The notes beneath the pieces were generated by a model. That model worked only from the letters and a program-made list of their open reading frames with translations, had not been told where the DNA came from and ran no database searches. The translations under genes were made by a program, and so were the position numbers. Below, in pieces: positions 8,738 to 16,945 of a stretch of DNA of 64,000 nucleotides (within the stretch, counting starts at the first letter, position 1; every line of letters starts with the position of its first letter). This stretch comes from Saprospiraceae bacterium (lineage in GTDB: Bacteria > Bacteroidota > Bacteroidia > Chitinophagales > Saprospiraceae): assembly GCA_020629035.1 (NCBI GenBank), contig JAHDEC010000003.1, positions 1-64,000 on the forward strand, written 5' to 3'.

Positions 8738-9262
8738 TTACCATCCCACGTACCTTGGTGGTTTGATATCGTTCATCCTTAAATAAACACTGATTTGACC
8801 TCTATGATGGGTCATATGATCATGCATTAAATGGATGATTTTTATAGACGGCATTTCACCTGCAAAGAAATCTACTTTGGTTTTCCACAAATGAGGTTCG
8901 TATTGTTCCAATGCTGCTCCAGCAAAATCGAGCGCATTACTCATTAAGGTCATTAATTCTTCTTTCCCGATTTCAGCATCCTTGTCGGGATTTGTAAATG
9001 AACCACCATTAAGATAGTCACCACTCAGCCAGACCATGTTTTGAATAATATGGATACAGAGTTTAGAAAACTCCATTTCGTCTTTAGAAGGTTTATAACT
9101 GTATTTATCAGCGGGCATTAGCTCCATACATTCTAGCATAAATGCTTTGGAATTATTCCATTTTGAGATATGAGCATCATGAATGATTTCTACATCAGAT
9201 TGGGCATTAATAAGGGTAATGCTAATGATAAAAAAGGGTAATAAAAGCAGTTTTTTGAACAT
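8738..9262 (-). CDS. Secreted DinB-like metal-binding protein
   Basis: The 174-residue protein starts with a Sec signal peptide (cleavage after about Ala-Gln at residues 20-21), followed by a DinB/YfiT four-helix bundle. Likely metal ligands are the His of the HIIQNMVW helix and the His pair of HDHMTHHRGQI, with the usual HHRGQ box near the C-terminus. The family includes thiol-S-transferase-like enzymes, but most members have no known activity. An exported version acts in the periplasm. It lies 57 bases upstream of the SPFH gene on the same strand. Confidence 0.8.
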   Translation of the reverse strand: MFKKLLLLPFFIISITLINAQSDVEIIHDAHISKWNNSKAFMLECMELMPADKYSYKPSKDEMEFSKLCIHIIQNMVWLSGDYLNGGSFTNPDKDAEIGKEELMTLMSNALDFAGAALEQYEPHLWKTKVDFFAGEMPSIKIIHLMHDHMTHHRGQISVYLRMNDIKPPRYVGW

Positions 9263-9285
9263 AATTTTTTTGTTTTTAAAATATG

Positions 9286-9319
9286 TTTGATTGTTTGTAG
9301 TTAATGTAGCGTATTTTTG
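9286..9319 (+). promoter_or_regulatory. Bacteroidota-type promoter upstream of the lipoprotein-recN unit
   Basis: TTTG at 9286-9289 and TATTTTTG at 9312-9319 are spaced 22 bases apart, near the TTTG-N19-21-TAnnTTTG consensus. The predicted start would be about 5 bases before the ATG at 9331, giving a nearly leaderless mRNA. Confidence 0.5.
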
Positions 9320-9330
9320 GCAAAATTTTA

Positions 9331-10107
9331 ATGATGAGAATAGTAATAGCCTTAATTTTTTCCATTGCTAGTTTAACCATTTTTCAAAGCTGTGAGCCTG
9401 ATGCAAACTCAAGTACTCAGGGAACCACCAGCCTTCCAAAGGAGACAAAACCAGTTCAGGAAATTAAAAAACAAGATAATCCTGTTCAAGCTAAAGATAA
9501 TAGAGCAGAAGCGGAACGCAGACAACAAGTCGCTAAAAATGTTCCTGTGCAAGAACAGCCTGCAGGAGCAAATACTGCTGGAAAACTCCAACAACAACAA
9601 GTTCAAAAATCACAGGATAAGTCAGAAATTAATTCTAGTGTAATTTTACCAAATGCTTGTACTTTAGTTTCTAAAGCTAAGATATCATCTATTATAGGTG
9701 TTAAAGCTTTAGATGTTCAGCAAAAGGACGGTTCTAGCAAGCAATCTAAATTTTCAAGATCATGTTTTTTTAGATGGGAGCACGAAGGAGTACCTAACTC
9801 GGGGATTTTATTACAGGTTCAAAAAAATCCTGTACCTGATGAATTTGCTGGATGGGCTACCTCTTTTATAGATTCGAAAAAAGAAAATGGCGAAACTGAT
9901 TTTTCTGGTGCAGGTGAGGTGTTTAAATATAAAAACTTACCAAATCTTGGATCGGCTGGAGCCTATAGTCATGAACTAGGAAAATACTATTGGAGAGTGG
10001 ATGACAAGTTTGTTTGCATGGTGGCCTTTAATATCATGGACTCTACTGAAAAAGAACAATTAAGTTGGGCTACCCAGATTGGTAAACTAATGACAGCTTC
10101 CCTTTAA
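9331..10107 (+). CDS. Lipoprotein of unknown function
   Basis: The protein is 258 residues, with a lipoprotein signal (lipobox IFQSC, Cys near 21), then about 85 residues of low-complexity Gln/Lys/Asn linker. The compact C-terminal domain begins LPNACTLVSKAKISSIIG and contains a second Cys in SRSCFFRWEH and a third in DKFVCMVAF. The CTLVS...I..IIG pattern recalls small periplasmic domains of the DUF3558 kind, but I do not assign it. It is only 2 bases upstream of recN, so the two are likely co-transcribed, although a periplasmic lipoprotein has no obvious link to DNA repair. ATGATG gives two adjacent possible starts. Confidence 0.65.
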   Translation: MMRIVIALIFSIASLTIFQSCEPDANSSTQGTTSLPKETKPVQEIKKQDNPVQAKDNRAEAERRQQVAKNVPVQEQPAGANTAGKLQQQQVQKSQDKSEINSSVILPNACTLVSKAKISSIIGVKALDVQQKDGSSKQSKFSRSCFFRWEHEGVPNSGILLQVQKNPVPDEFAGWATSFIDSKKENGETDFSGAGEVFKYKNLPNLGSAGAYSHELGKYYWRVDDKFVCMVAFNIMDSTEKEQLSWATQIGKLMTASL

Positions 10108-10109
10108 AC

Positions 10110-11762
10110 ATGTTAGCTTCTCTATCCATAAGTAATTTTGCCCTAATTGAGTCTGTCGAGTTACAATTCGACAAAGGGCTTAATATTATCACAGGGGAAA
10201 CCGGCGCAGGTAAGTCAATATTGTTGGGTGCATTGGGTTTGGTTTTGGGTAATCGAGCGGATTTAAAAAAACTACAAAATCGTGATAAAAAATGCATTAT
10301 AGAGGCAGTTTTTGTAGAGTATCCTAACGTAGTAAATGATTTGTTAGCATCCGAAGAACTAGATATAGAAGCTAATCTTACTTTACGAAGAGAAATTAAT
10401 CAAGCTGGTAAATCTCGCTCATTTGTCAATGATACACCTGTTTCTTTATCGATCTTATCGGACTTAGCTTCACATTTAATAGATCTAAATCGACAGCATG
10501 AGATTAGTGAAATATTAGACACTAATTTTCATTATGATATGATTGATGCTTTGGCTGGTCATCAATCGGAGGTGGCTGATTATGTAAAGGAATTTAAAAA
10601 ATACATGAGCAACCAGCAGCAATTGCTAAAGCTGCAAAAGGCATTTGATGAAGATCAAAAACAACGCGAGTTTTTACAATTTCAATATAATGAACTCGAA
10701 ACTGCCCAAATAAATAAAGGAGAACTGGAAGATTTAGAAACTTCCTTGAAATTACTGCAAAAGAGTGAAGATGTAGTTTTAGCCCAAGCCAATAGTGCAG
10801 CTATTCTCATTGAAAACGAACAATCCATTGAATCTCAGGTAATGACATTGGTCCAGCAGTGGCGAAGTTTATCCGACATTGGAAAAGAGTATGAGACCAT
10901 TTATGAGCAGCTAGTCAGTGTTTTAGAAGAAATTAGAGATTTAGCATCGAATGTTTCTGATATTCAAGGAAGTGATCATAGTGGTCAAAATATTGAAGAA
11001 GTAAATGAACGTTTAGACACGATCAATAAATTATGCCAAAAGCATAGAGTCAATAGCGAAGAAGAGTTATTAAATGTGTTTGATCAAATGGGAGAGGATC
11101 TCAGTTCGGCAGATACAATGAGCGCGGATATCCAACAGCTAGAAAAAACCATCGCTAAACAAAAAGAAACCCTGAATAAACAGGCTTTAAGCATATCTGG
11201 AAGACGTAAAAAGGTATTTCCAAATATAGAACAAGAAATTAATGGTTTACTGGATAAATTATCCATGAAGCATGCTGCGATTAAGGTTAACAATGAAGTT
11301 CAAGAAAATATAAGTGACAAAGGGATAGACCATTTAGAAATTTTATTTTCTGCAAATAAAGGCAGTGCATTCCAAAGTATAAAGCAGGTTGCCTCTGGCG
11401 GAGAACGATCTAGATTAATGCTTTGCATGAAAACAGCGGTTGCAGATGCCATGAAGTTGCCAAGTTTGATTTTTGATGAAATCGATACTGGTGTATCTGG
11501 CTCGGTTGCTGGGAAAATGGGAGAAATGCTTTCCATGATAGCTGTAAATCATCAAGTGATTACCATTTCTCACTTAGCGCAGGTTGCGGCAAGAGGAAGC
11601 AAACATTTTAATGTGTTAAAAGAAGAAACAAAAGATGGTGTGATGAGCACGATAAAAGTGTTAAGTGGTGATGAAAGAATTGTAGAAATAGCAACGATGT
11701 TAAGTGAAGATCCACCATCCAAAGCAGCTATGGAAAATGCAAAAGAATTACTAAGTAAATAA
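10110..11762 (+). CDS. recN: DNA repair protein RecN
   Basis: This 550-residue SMC-like ATPase acts in double-strand break repair. The N-terminal half-ATPase has Walker A GETGAGKS (about 30-37). A long coiled-coil arm follows (about 150-380), and the C-terminal half-ATPase carries the signature SGGERSRLML and Walker B LIFDEIDTGVSG. Length and motif order match RecN. It is cytoplasmic. fabI follows 29 bases later, so read-through is likely. Confidence 0.95.
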   Translation: MLASLSISNFALIESVELQFDKGLNIITGETGAGKSILLGALGLVLGNRADLKKLQNRDKKCIIEAVFVEYPNVVNDLLASEELDIEANLTLRREINQAGKSRSFVNDTPVSLSILSDLASHLIDLNRQHEISEILDTNFHYDMIDALAGHQSEVADYVKEFKKYMSNQQQLLKLQKAFDEDQKQREFLQFQYNELETAQINKGELEDLETSLKLLQKSEDVVLAQANSAAILIENEQSIESQVMTLVQQWRSLSDIGKEYETIYEQLVSVLEEIRDLASNVSDIQGSDHSGQNIEEVNERLDTINKLCQKHRVNSEEELLNVFDQMGEDLSSADTMSADIQQLEKTIAKQKETLNKQALSISGRRKKVFPNIEQEINGLLDKLSMKHAAIKVNNEVQENISDKGIDHLEILFSANKGSAFQSIKQVASGGERSRLMLCMKTAVADAMKLPSLIFDEIDTGVSGSVAGKMGEMLSMIAVNHQVITISHLAQVAARGSKHFNVLKEETKDGVMSTIKVLSGDERIVEIATMLSEDPPSKAAMENAKELLSK

Positions 11763-11791
11763 GAAAATTAATAAACGAAAAACTGAAGAAT

Positions 11792-12589
11792 ATGGGTTTA
11801 CTTGATGGGAAAAGAGGAATTATATTTGGCGCTTTAGATGAGCAATCTATTGCTTGGCACGTAGCTGAGAAATGCGTAGAACATGGGGCAAAAATCACAC
11901 TAACAAATGCACCTGTTGCGCTAAGATTTGGCGGAATTCAACAATTAGCCGAAAAGCTAAATGCTAACTTGATAGCTGCTGATGCTACTTCAATAGAAGA
12001 TCTAACTAATCTTTTAACTGAATCTCAGGAAGTATTAGGAGGTAAGATCGATTTTATGCTTCACTCTATCGGTATGTCGGTAAATGTCAGAAAGAAGAAG
12101 GCTTATACGGATTTAAAGCATGATTGGATGCAAAAGACCTTTGATGTTTCAGCTATTTCCTTCCACAAGCTAATGCAAGTGGCTTACAATATGGATGCAA
12201 TGAATGAAGGCGGTTCAATACTGGCATTAAGTTACATTGCTGCTCAACGAACTTTCCCAGATTATTCAGAAATGGCAGAATCAAAAGCCTTGTTAGAATC
12301 ATTTGCTAGAAGTTTTGGATATCATTACGCATTGAAAAAGAAAGTGAGAGTGAATACTATTTCACAATCACCTACTATTACAACTGCAGGAAGTGGGGTA
12401 AAAGGTTTTAGTGAGTTTTTTAGTTATGCAGATAAAATGTCTCCTTTAGGAAATGCTGATGCAGATTCTTGTGCAGATTACTGTGTGTCAATGTTTTCTG
12501 ATTTGACAAGGATGGTTACAATGCAAAATCTATTTCATGATGGTGGCTTTTCTAATATGGGGATGAGTCCAGCTATTTTGGAAAGCTAA
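11792..12589 (+). CDS. fabI: Enoyl-ACP reductase (NADH) FabI
   Basis: This 265-residue short-chain dehydrogenase-like reductase catalyses the last step of each fatty-acid elongation round. The N-terminal nucleotide-binding loop is GIIFGALDEQSIAWHVA, a slightly unusual form of the usual GVANDRSIAW. The FabI-type active site Tyr-x6-Lys is in the segment DYSEMAESKA, and HSIG precedes it. Cytoplasmic. Its position just after recN looks like simple read-through rather than a functional link. Confidence 0.93.
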   Translation: MGLLDGKRGIIFGALDEQSIAWHVAEKCVEHGAKITLTNAPVALRFGGIQQLAEKLNANLIAADATSIEDLTNLLTESQEVLGGKIDFMLHSIGMSVNVRKKKAYTDLKHDWMQKTFDVSAISFHKLMQVAYNMDAMNEGGSILALSYIAAQRTFPDYSEMAESKALLESFARSFGYHYALKKKVRVNTISQSPTITTAGSGVKGFSEFFSYADKMSPLGNADADSCADYCVSMFSDLTRMVTMQNLFHDGGFSNMGMSPAILES

Positions 12590-12677
12590 GCCTCTAGTTT
12601 TGCGGAATCTTGTGCTATGGCTAATTACTTTTTTTGGAAGAAATTGTCTAGATTTGTTGGTACAAAACCCCAAATAA

Positions 12678-13313
12678 ATGCAATTATTAATTGTTTCCAA
12701 TCTACCCTTGTGGTCGGATTTGGTAAGTAATTATGTCAAGGATCGCTATCCAGATACCAGGACAAGTTACTTAGCAGATTTTCAAGCACTTGAGGAGTTT
12801 AATGATCTATCTAGTATCGATTTAGTCTTTGTAGATATTGATATGCAAGACCAAGAATCGTCAGAAGTTATACGATACATTCTAAACTTAGAACAAGGTC
12901 CAGAAGTATTCGTTTTTTCTTCCCTAAAAAATGTGGAATTGCTGAAAGATTCCCTTAAATACAGAGTCCATACTTACATAGTCAAAGATCATGAATTATC
13001 CTTTTTAGATACTGCAATGGATGACTTCCTTAAGGGTAATAAAACCATTGGCAGAAAATCTAGAAAAGAAATAAAACAATGGGTTTCTAAGCATGAATCT
13101 ATGATCTCAACGATTTCTTTATCTAAACGAGAGCGAGAAATATTGAGAATGATTTGTGAAGAAAAAACTTCTACTGAAATTTCTCAAGATCTTTTTATTA
13201 GCGAACACACTGTATTAACACACCGAAAAAACCTCTTGAAGAAAGTAGGTTGTAAAAATACAGTAGGATTAGTCCATTATGCTTATCAAAACGATATACT
13301 TAGTCTGACATAA
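12678..13313 (+). CDS. Orphan LuxR/NarL-type response regulator with degenerate receiver
   Basis: The 211-residue protein has a receiver-like N-terminal domain (about 1-120) and a LuxR/GerE helix-turn-helix (about 145-205: LSKREREILRMICEEKTSTEISQDLFISEHTVLTHRKNLLKKVG). The receiver keeps Asp53 and Lys103, but the acidic metal-binding pair after the first strand is replaced by Ser7-Asn8. Mg2+-dependent phosphorylation is therefore doubtful, and control may be phosphorylation-independent. No histidine kinase is nearby. A TAGATTTG element (12649-12656) lies upstream but lacks a convincing -33 partner. The 3' end overlaps the convergent next gene by 14 bases. Confidence 0.85.
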   Translation: MQLLIVSNLPLWSDLVSNYVKDRYPDTRTSYLADFQALEEFNDLSSIDLVFVDIDMQDQESSEVIRYILNLEQGPEVFVFSSLKNVELLKDSLKYRVHTYIVKDHELSFLDTAMDDFLKGNKTIGRKSRKEIKQWVSKHESMISTISLSKREREILRMICEEKTSTEISQDLFISEHTVLTHRKNLLKKVGCKNTVGLVHYAYQNDILSLT

Positions 13314-15276
13314 TTCGCTGATAGACGTCCTGTGGTACTTCGACACCCATTTGCTTGCATTGCTGTATATCTTTTCTAGCTCCAGCTTTGTCATTAGTGG
13401 AATATTTTGCTTTGGCTCGTTCAAAGTAAAATGCTGCGTTATTTGGCTTTATGCTTATGGCTTTATCGAAATAAGGAATAGATTTAGCGTACCTATGTAA
13501 GGAATTATTAATTAATCCTCCTTGGTAATAAATGTCCGCGCTGTTTGGTTTAAATTTCAAATAATGGTCTATATCTTCTAATGCCTTAGAAAGATTACCC
13601 ATACCATGATAGACTACACTACGATTAAGATAAGCGTTAAAGGCGTTTGGATTTTTTTCTACGGCAACATTTAGATCTTGAATGGCCCTTTCGGGCATGT
13701 TTAATTTTGAAAAGGTAGCACCCCGGTTAACGTAAAACTCCGCAGTATCCGGTTGTAATTCGATTGCTTTGGTATAATCTTCCAGTGCTTTTTTTAAGGA
13801 ATCTGGGTGGTCAAAATTAAAGTATAGCTTACCTCTCGAATTATAGACTTCTTCATTTGTCGAAAGCAATCGAATGGAGGCACTGTAATCTTTTAGTGCT
13901 GCTGCCGTATTACCCTCATCTCGGAAATAATTGGCTCTGTTACCATACGGCAAGGTAGATTGCTTGTAATACTTAATGACATGTGTCCAAAGTGTTGCAC
14001 TGTTTTTCCAAACTTTAGTTTGATTAAAGGTCATAAATCCATAGACCAGTAAAGGCAAAAGGAATAAATAAGTACTCCACTTTTGCCACTTTAAGCGTTC
14101 AGTTAATTGGGCTAAAAAGACACTATACATCAAGAATAGTCCAAAGTAGGCAATGTAACTAAATCGATCAGCCAAGAAGCCTTGACCAGCACCTAGGATT
14201 TGTAATAAAAAGAAGATGTTAGCGGTAAAAAATGCAAGCCCAAAAAAGAGGACCTTCCATTGTTTTTTATAAAAATAGTAAAGAGCTACTGGCAAGGATA
14301 AAAACAAAATAACGGTCGGATAAAAATATCCTGGCATTGAAGAAGGATAGGGATATAAAGGACTTAATCTATAAGGAATAATTGACTTTATAAGATAAAT
14401 CAAATAGGAAAAAGAACCAATAAATATCCGCTCAAAGCCTTCGAACTCTGTTGTAGAAGCTAATGATCCTTGATCTTTTAAAAAATAAACGCCTAATAAA
14501 CCAAACAATAAAGAGGCTAATAAATAAGGTGTTTTTCGCAGCATCTTTTGTATACTCAATTTCCCATCAAACCAATAGTCTATTAGTATGAAACTTATAG
14601 GTAAAATAACAGCCTGAATCTTAGAAAAAAGAGATAAAATGAAGCAGATCCAAATAAGCACCAAATACCGCTTTTTCGAATCAATCTGCGTGTATAAAAT
14701 ATATAGATATAATGCGATAAAGTAAAAAGCTCCAAATAAAACATCCTTACGTTCGGTTAGCCAAGTTACTGATTCTACCCGCATTGGATGCACCGCAAAA
14801 AGGCTTGTTAAAATCAGAACGGCTGGCAGCGGAAGCTTCATTTTAAGAGCAATCAGAAATACAAAAAGCACACAGATTAGGTGTAATAAAACGTTATCCA
14901 AATGCCAAAAAAACATGCTAGACTGGCCTAAAAAAGTCTCATCAATTCCAAATATTTGGGCTTCGATGGCAAATGTCCAAATACTCAGTGGGTTGTAATT
15001 TCCTATTACCGGAGTAACGAATATTTCTTTGGTATTCTCCCAAAAATTTCCTGAACCAAGACTTGTGATGAGTTCATTGTCATAAAAATTGCGATCATCA
15101 TCCCAGTTTACGTAACTGTTCTGAAGTGATGGACTAAAAAAAATAAACGTTGCAGCAAGAATAATCAGCAATCCTATTTTATGGGTTTTGCTCAGCCCTG
15201 GCAACTGTTTTTTCTTTTTTTTGGTCGATATTGCAGCCTTATTTTTAGACTGTTTTTTAGACTTTTTAGCTGCCAT
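13300..15276 (-). CDS. TMTC-like membrane protein with TPR repeats (putative glycosyltransferase)
   Basis: The 658-residue protein has a Lys-rich cytosolic start, then about ten to eleven membrane helices (about 32-410) and six TPR units (about 435-650). The first loop contains N-W-D-D-D and a later one contains HPMRVESVTWLTERKDVLFG. These resemble the GT-C glycosyltransferase / TMTC family (O-mannosyltransferase-like), where an acidic pair in the first loop is catalytic. It probably transfers a sugar from a lipid-linked donor to an exported protein or polymer. The acceptor is unknown. Confidence 0.75.
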   Translation of the reverse strand: MAAKKSKKQSKNKAAISTKKKKKQLPGLSKTHKIGLLIILAATFIFFSPSLQNSYVNWDDDRNFYDNELITSLGSGNFWENTKEIFVTPVIGNYNPLSIWTFAIEAQIFGIDETFLGQSSMFFWHLDNVLLHLICVLFVFLIALKMKLPLPAVLILTSLFAVHPMRVESVTWLTERKDVLFGAFYFIALYLYILYTQIDSKKRYLVLIWICFILSLFSKIQAVILPISFILIDYWFDGKLSIQKMLRKTPYLLASLLFGLLGVYFLKDQGSLASTTEFEGFERIFIGSFSYLIYLIKSIIPYRLSPLYPYPSSMPGYFYPTVILFLSLPVALYYFYKKQWKVLFFGLAFFTANIFFLLQILGAGQGFLADRFSYIAYFGLFLMYSVFLAQLTERLKWQKWSTYLFLLPLLVYGFMTFNQTKVWKNSATLWTHVIKYYKQSTLPYGNRANYFRDEGNTAAALKDYSASIRLLSTNEEVYNSRGKLYFNFDHPDSLKKALEDYTKAIELQPDTAEFYVNRGATFSKLNMPERAIQDLNVAVEKNPNAFNAYLNRSVVYHGMGNLSKALEDIDHYLKFKPNSADIYYQGGLINNSLHRYAKSIPYFDKAISIKPNNAAFYFERAKAKYSTNDKAGARKDIQQCKQMGVEVPQDVYQRIMSD

Positions 15277-15351
15277 AATGAAGAGAGATTAAGAATTACT
15301 TAAGCTAAAAATACATTAAAAATTTATATATGTAATCTTGAAGCTGATCGA

Positions 15352-15948
15352 TTATTCTTCGTCAAACAGATCTTCTAAGGCACGCACTTTCATGAGCATA
15401 ATAAAACATCTTGAGGCTGCAATAACATCAGCTCTGGCATTACCGGCTGGCGTGTATCTTTGTTTAAATAGGGTGGCATGAAGTTCCGATAAACTAGGCC
15501 ATTTGTAGCCTCCAGTTTTGCTTGGTAATTTGCAGAAATAAGTAGCTTCTTGCATCAAACAAAAGCTCTCTGTGTGGAATATAGATTGTTTGATTCCTTT
15601 CCGAATAAATTCTGCGGCAACTACATTCTGATTGAAATTTAAATTATGAGCAAAAACAAATTCTACCGCTTCTACAGATTCATTAAATGCTTTTAAAACA
15701 TCCTCTAAAGGTTCTCCTTTTTCCTCTATTTCTTCTAGGCTTAATTGGCTGAGTTTTTCAATGCTAGGAGTAATACTAAAACCTTCTGGTTTAATAATGC
15801 AGTCAAAATCTTTAACAGGTTTAAAATTTTCATCCAGGACTATCCATGAGAGATGGATGATCCTTGGCCAACTAAAAGTATCACTAAAGGGAGCTTTATA
15901 ATCCTTTGGTTTCCCAATAGCTGAACAATCAAAAACTAAATACTTCAT
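15352..15948 (-). CDS. DnaQ/RNase T-like exonuclease-fold protein, predicted inactive
   Basis: This 198-residue protein aligns end to end with the Bacteroidota DEDDh 3'-5' exonuclease family (WPRIIHLSW, SITPSIEKLS, GGYKWPSLSELHATLF). The catalytic residues are mostly lost. Motif I reads D-C-S (Asp7 kept, Glu replaced by Ser9). Motif II reads HNLNFN (Asp replaced by Asn106). Motif III reads GNARAD (His replaced by Gly169, Asp174 kept). Two-metal catalysis is not expected, so this looks like a pseudoenzyme that may still bind nucleic acid or a protein. It starts 12 bases downstream of the HemC-like gene and is almost certainly in the same operon. Confidence 0.85.
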   Translation of the reverse strand: MKYLVFDCSAIGKPKDYKAPFSDTFSWPRIIHLSWIVLDENFKPVKDFDCIIKPEGFSITPSIEKLSQLSLEEIEEKGEPLEDVLKAFNESVEAVEFVFAHNLNFNQNVVAAEFIRKGIKQSIFHTESFCLMQEATYFCKLPSKTGGYKWPSLSELHATLFKQRYTPAGNARADVIAASRCFIMLMKVRALEDLFDEE

Positions 15949-15960
15949 AATATTTTCTTC

Positions 15961-16779
15961 TTACGATCTAAGTAATTCTATCATTCTATCTGCCAAACCA
16001 ATGTAGGTGTTTTGACTTAATTGTTGCCGAATAAAACCTTTTTCTTTGTGCGTATAACACGCTTTTAATTCGAAAATTCCCAGCATATTTTTCTGGCAAA
16101 AAACGGATAGCGAATCAAATTTTTCTTTCATAATACTTCGCTCTACATTAGTGCATTGCGATGTATTTCGATTGTTTAGCAGCAATAATTTTTTCCTAAG
16201 CGCTCGATTGTTTTTAAGGCATAAACCTGCATAAACACCCGAGCCAGCTAACGGAATAAGTTCACTTGTGCTAAAATCAAAAACAAGCTTTTCTGCAGCT
16301 TGCAAATGGTCTATTTCATCCTCAGAAAATATAAAACCATCAATATCACCTTCTAAATTCAGGGCTTCAAAAGCTGCTTTATTTAGTGTATAATTATGCT
16401 GCGGAAATAGTTCATTTAATTGAGCTAGTACTGCTTCATTAGGGACTGCAATCTTTAAATCTTTTTGCTGGTTAATAGCAGCTATTGAACCATGTTTTTT
16501 GTCAAGAAAAAACTTGTAAGCGGCACGTTCTCTAACGCTCAGAGTTGCAATGGATATTTCTTCTTTTATTTTGGTTGACAAAGACTTAAGAGGCAATAAC
16601 AATACATCAATATTTCCATCTATAATTTCACTGATGGCAGAAGGATTACTGTCACTAATAATAACTTCTTGTAAAGTGGTTGCTGGGTCTATTTTTTCGT
16701 AAATAGACTTAAAGCCAGCATAGCGATTACTTGCTAAAGGTCCATTAAATCTTCCAATATTTAGTGTTGCTTTGCTCAT
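15961..16779 (-). CDS. Divergent hydroxymethylbilane synthase (HemC)-like protein
   Basis: The 272-residue protein (HemC is about 310) follows HemC order: LNIGRFNGPLAS for the TRxSPLA start, IDVLLLPLKSLST for DIAVHSxKDVP, ISIATLSVRERAAYKFFLD for the RED(P)RDA segment, LAGSGVYAGLCL for the GQGA loop, and CTNVERSIMKEKF for the AERAF helix. The catalytic Asp after Lys65 is Ser66. The Arg-Arg pair that binds the pyrrole chain is Ala116-Val117. The cofactor GGC motif is not evident (Cys228 could align only with a 3-residue insertion). It is unlikely to make hydroxymethylbilane. A tetrapyrrole-binding or purely structural role is possible. Other haem genes are absent nearby. Confidence 0.65.
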   Translation of the reverse strand: MSKATLNIGRFNGPLASNRYAGFKSIYEKIDPATTLQEVIISDSNPSAISEIIDGNIDVLLLPLKSLSTKIKEEISIATLSVRERAAYKFFLDKKHGSIAAINQQKDLKIAVPNEAVLAQLNELFPQHNYTLNKAAFEALNLEGDIDGFIFSEDEIDHLQAAEKLVFDFSTSELIPLAGSGVYAGLCLKNNRALRKKLLLLNNRNTSQCTNVERSIMKEKFDSLSVFCQKNMLGIFELKACYTHKEKGFIRQQLSQNTYIGLADRMIELLRS

Positions 16780-16806
16780 TTAGCTTCTTTGTCGAAAGAA
16801 TTAGGA

Positions 16807-16814
16807 CAAATGTA
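16807..16814 (-). promoter_or_regulatory. Possible -7 box of the HemC-like/exonuclease-like operon
   Basis: On the minus strand the bases read TACATTTG, an exact TAnnTTTG, placed to start transcription near 16800, about 20 bases before the ATG at 16779. I see no clear TTG at -33, so it is only tentative. The divergent lpxD gene starts at 16946, and the 166 bases between the two genes must hold both promoters. Confidence 0.4.
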
Positions 16815-16945
16815 TTAGAAATACTTACTTTTTTCTTTCTCTAAGAACCATTTAATATTTTAGAGGTCTTTATGAGCGTAGATTATTAAATTAAACTCTA
16901 ATCCAAGCTTAATTTGCGTTTAATCCACATAATAACACAAAAAAA

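Noticed and set aside
12649-12656. TAGATTTG as promoter of the LuxR-type regulator
   Set aside because: The -7 box matches, but no TTG lies at the right distance, so it is only mentioned and not listed as a promoter.
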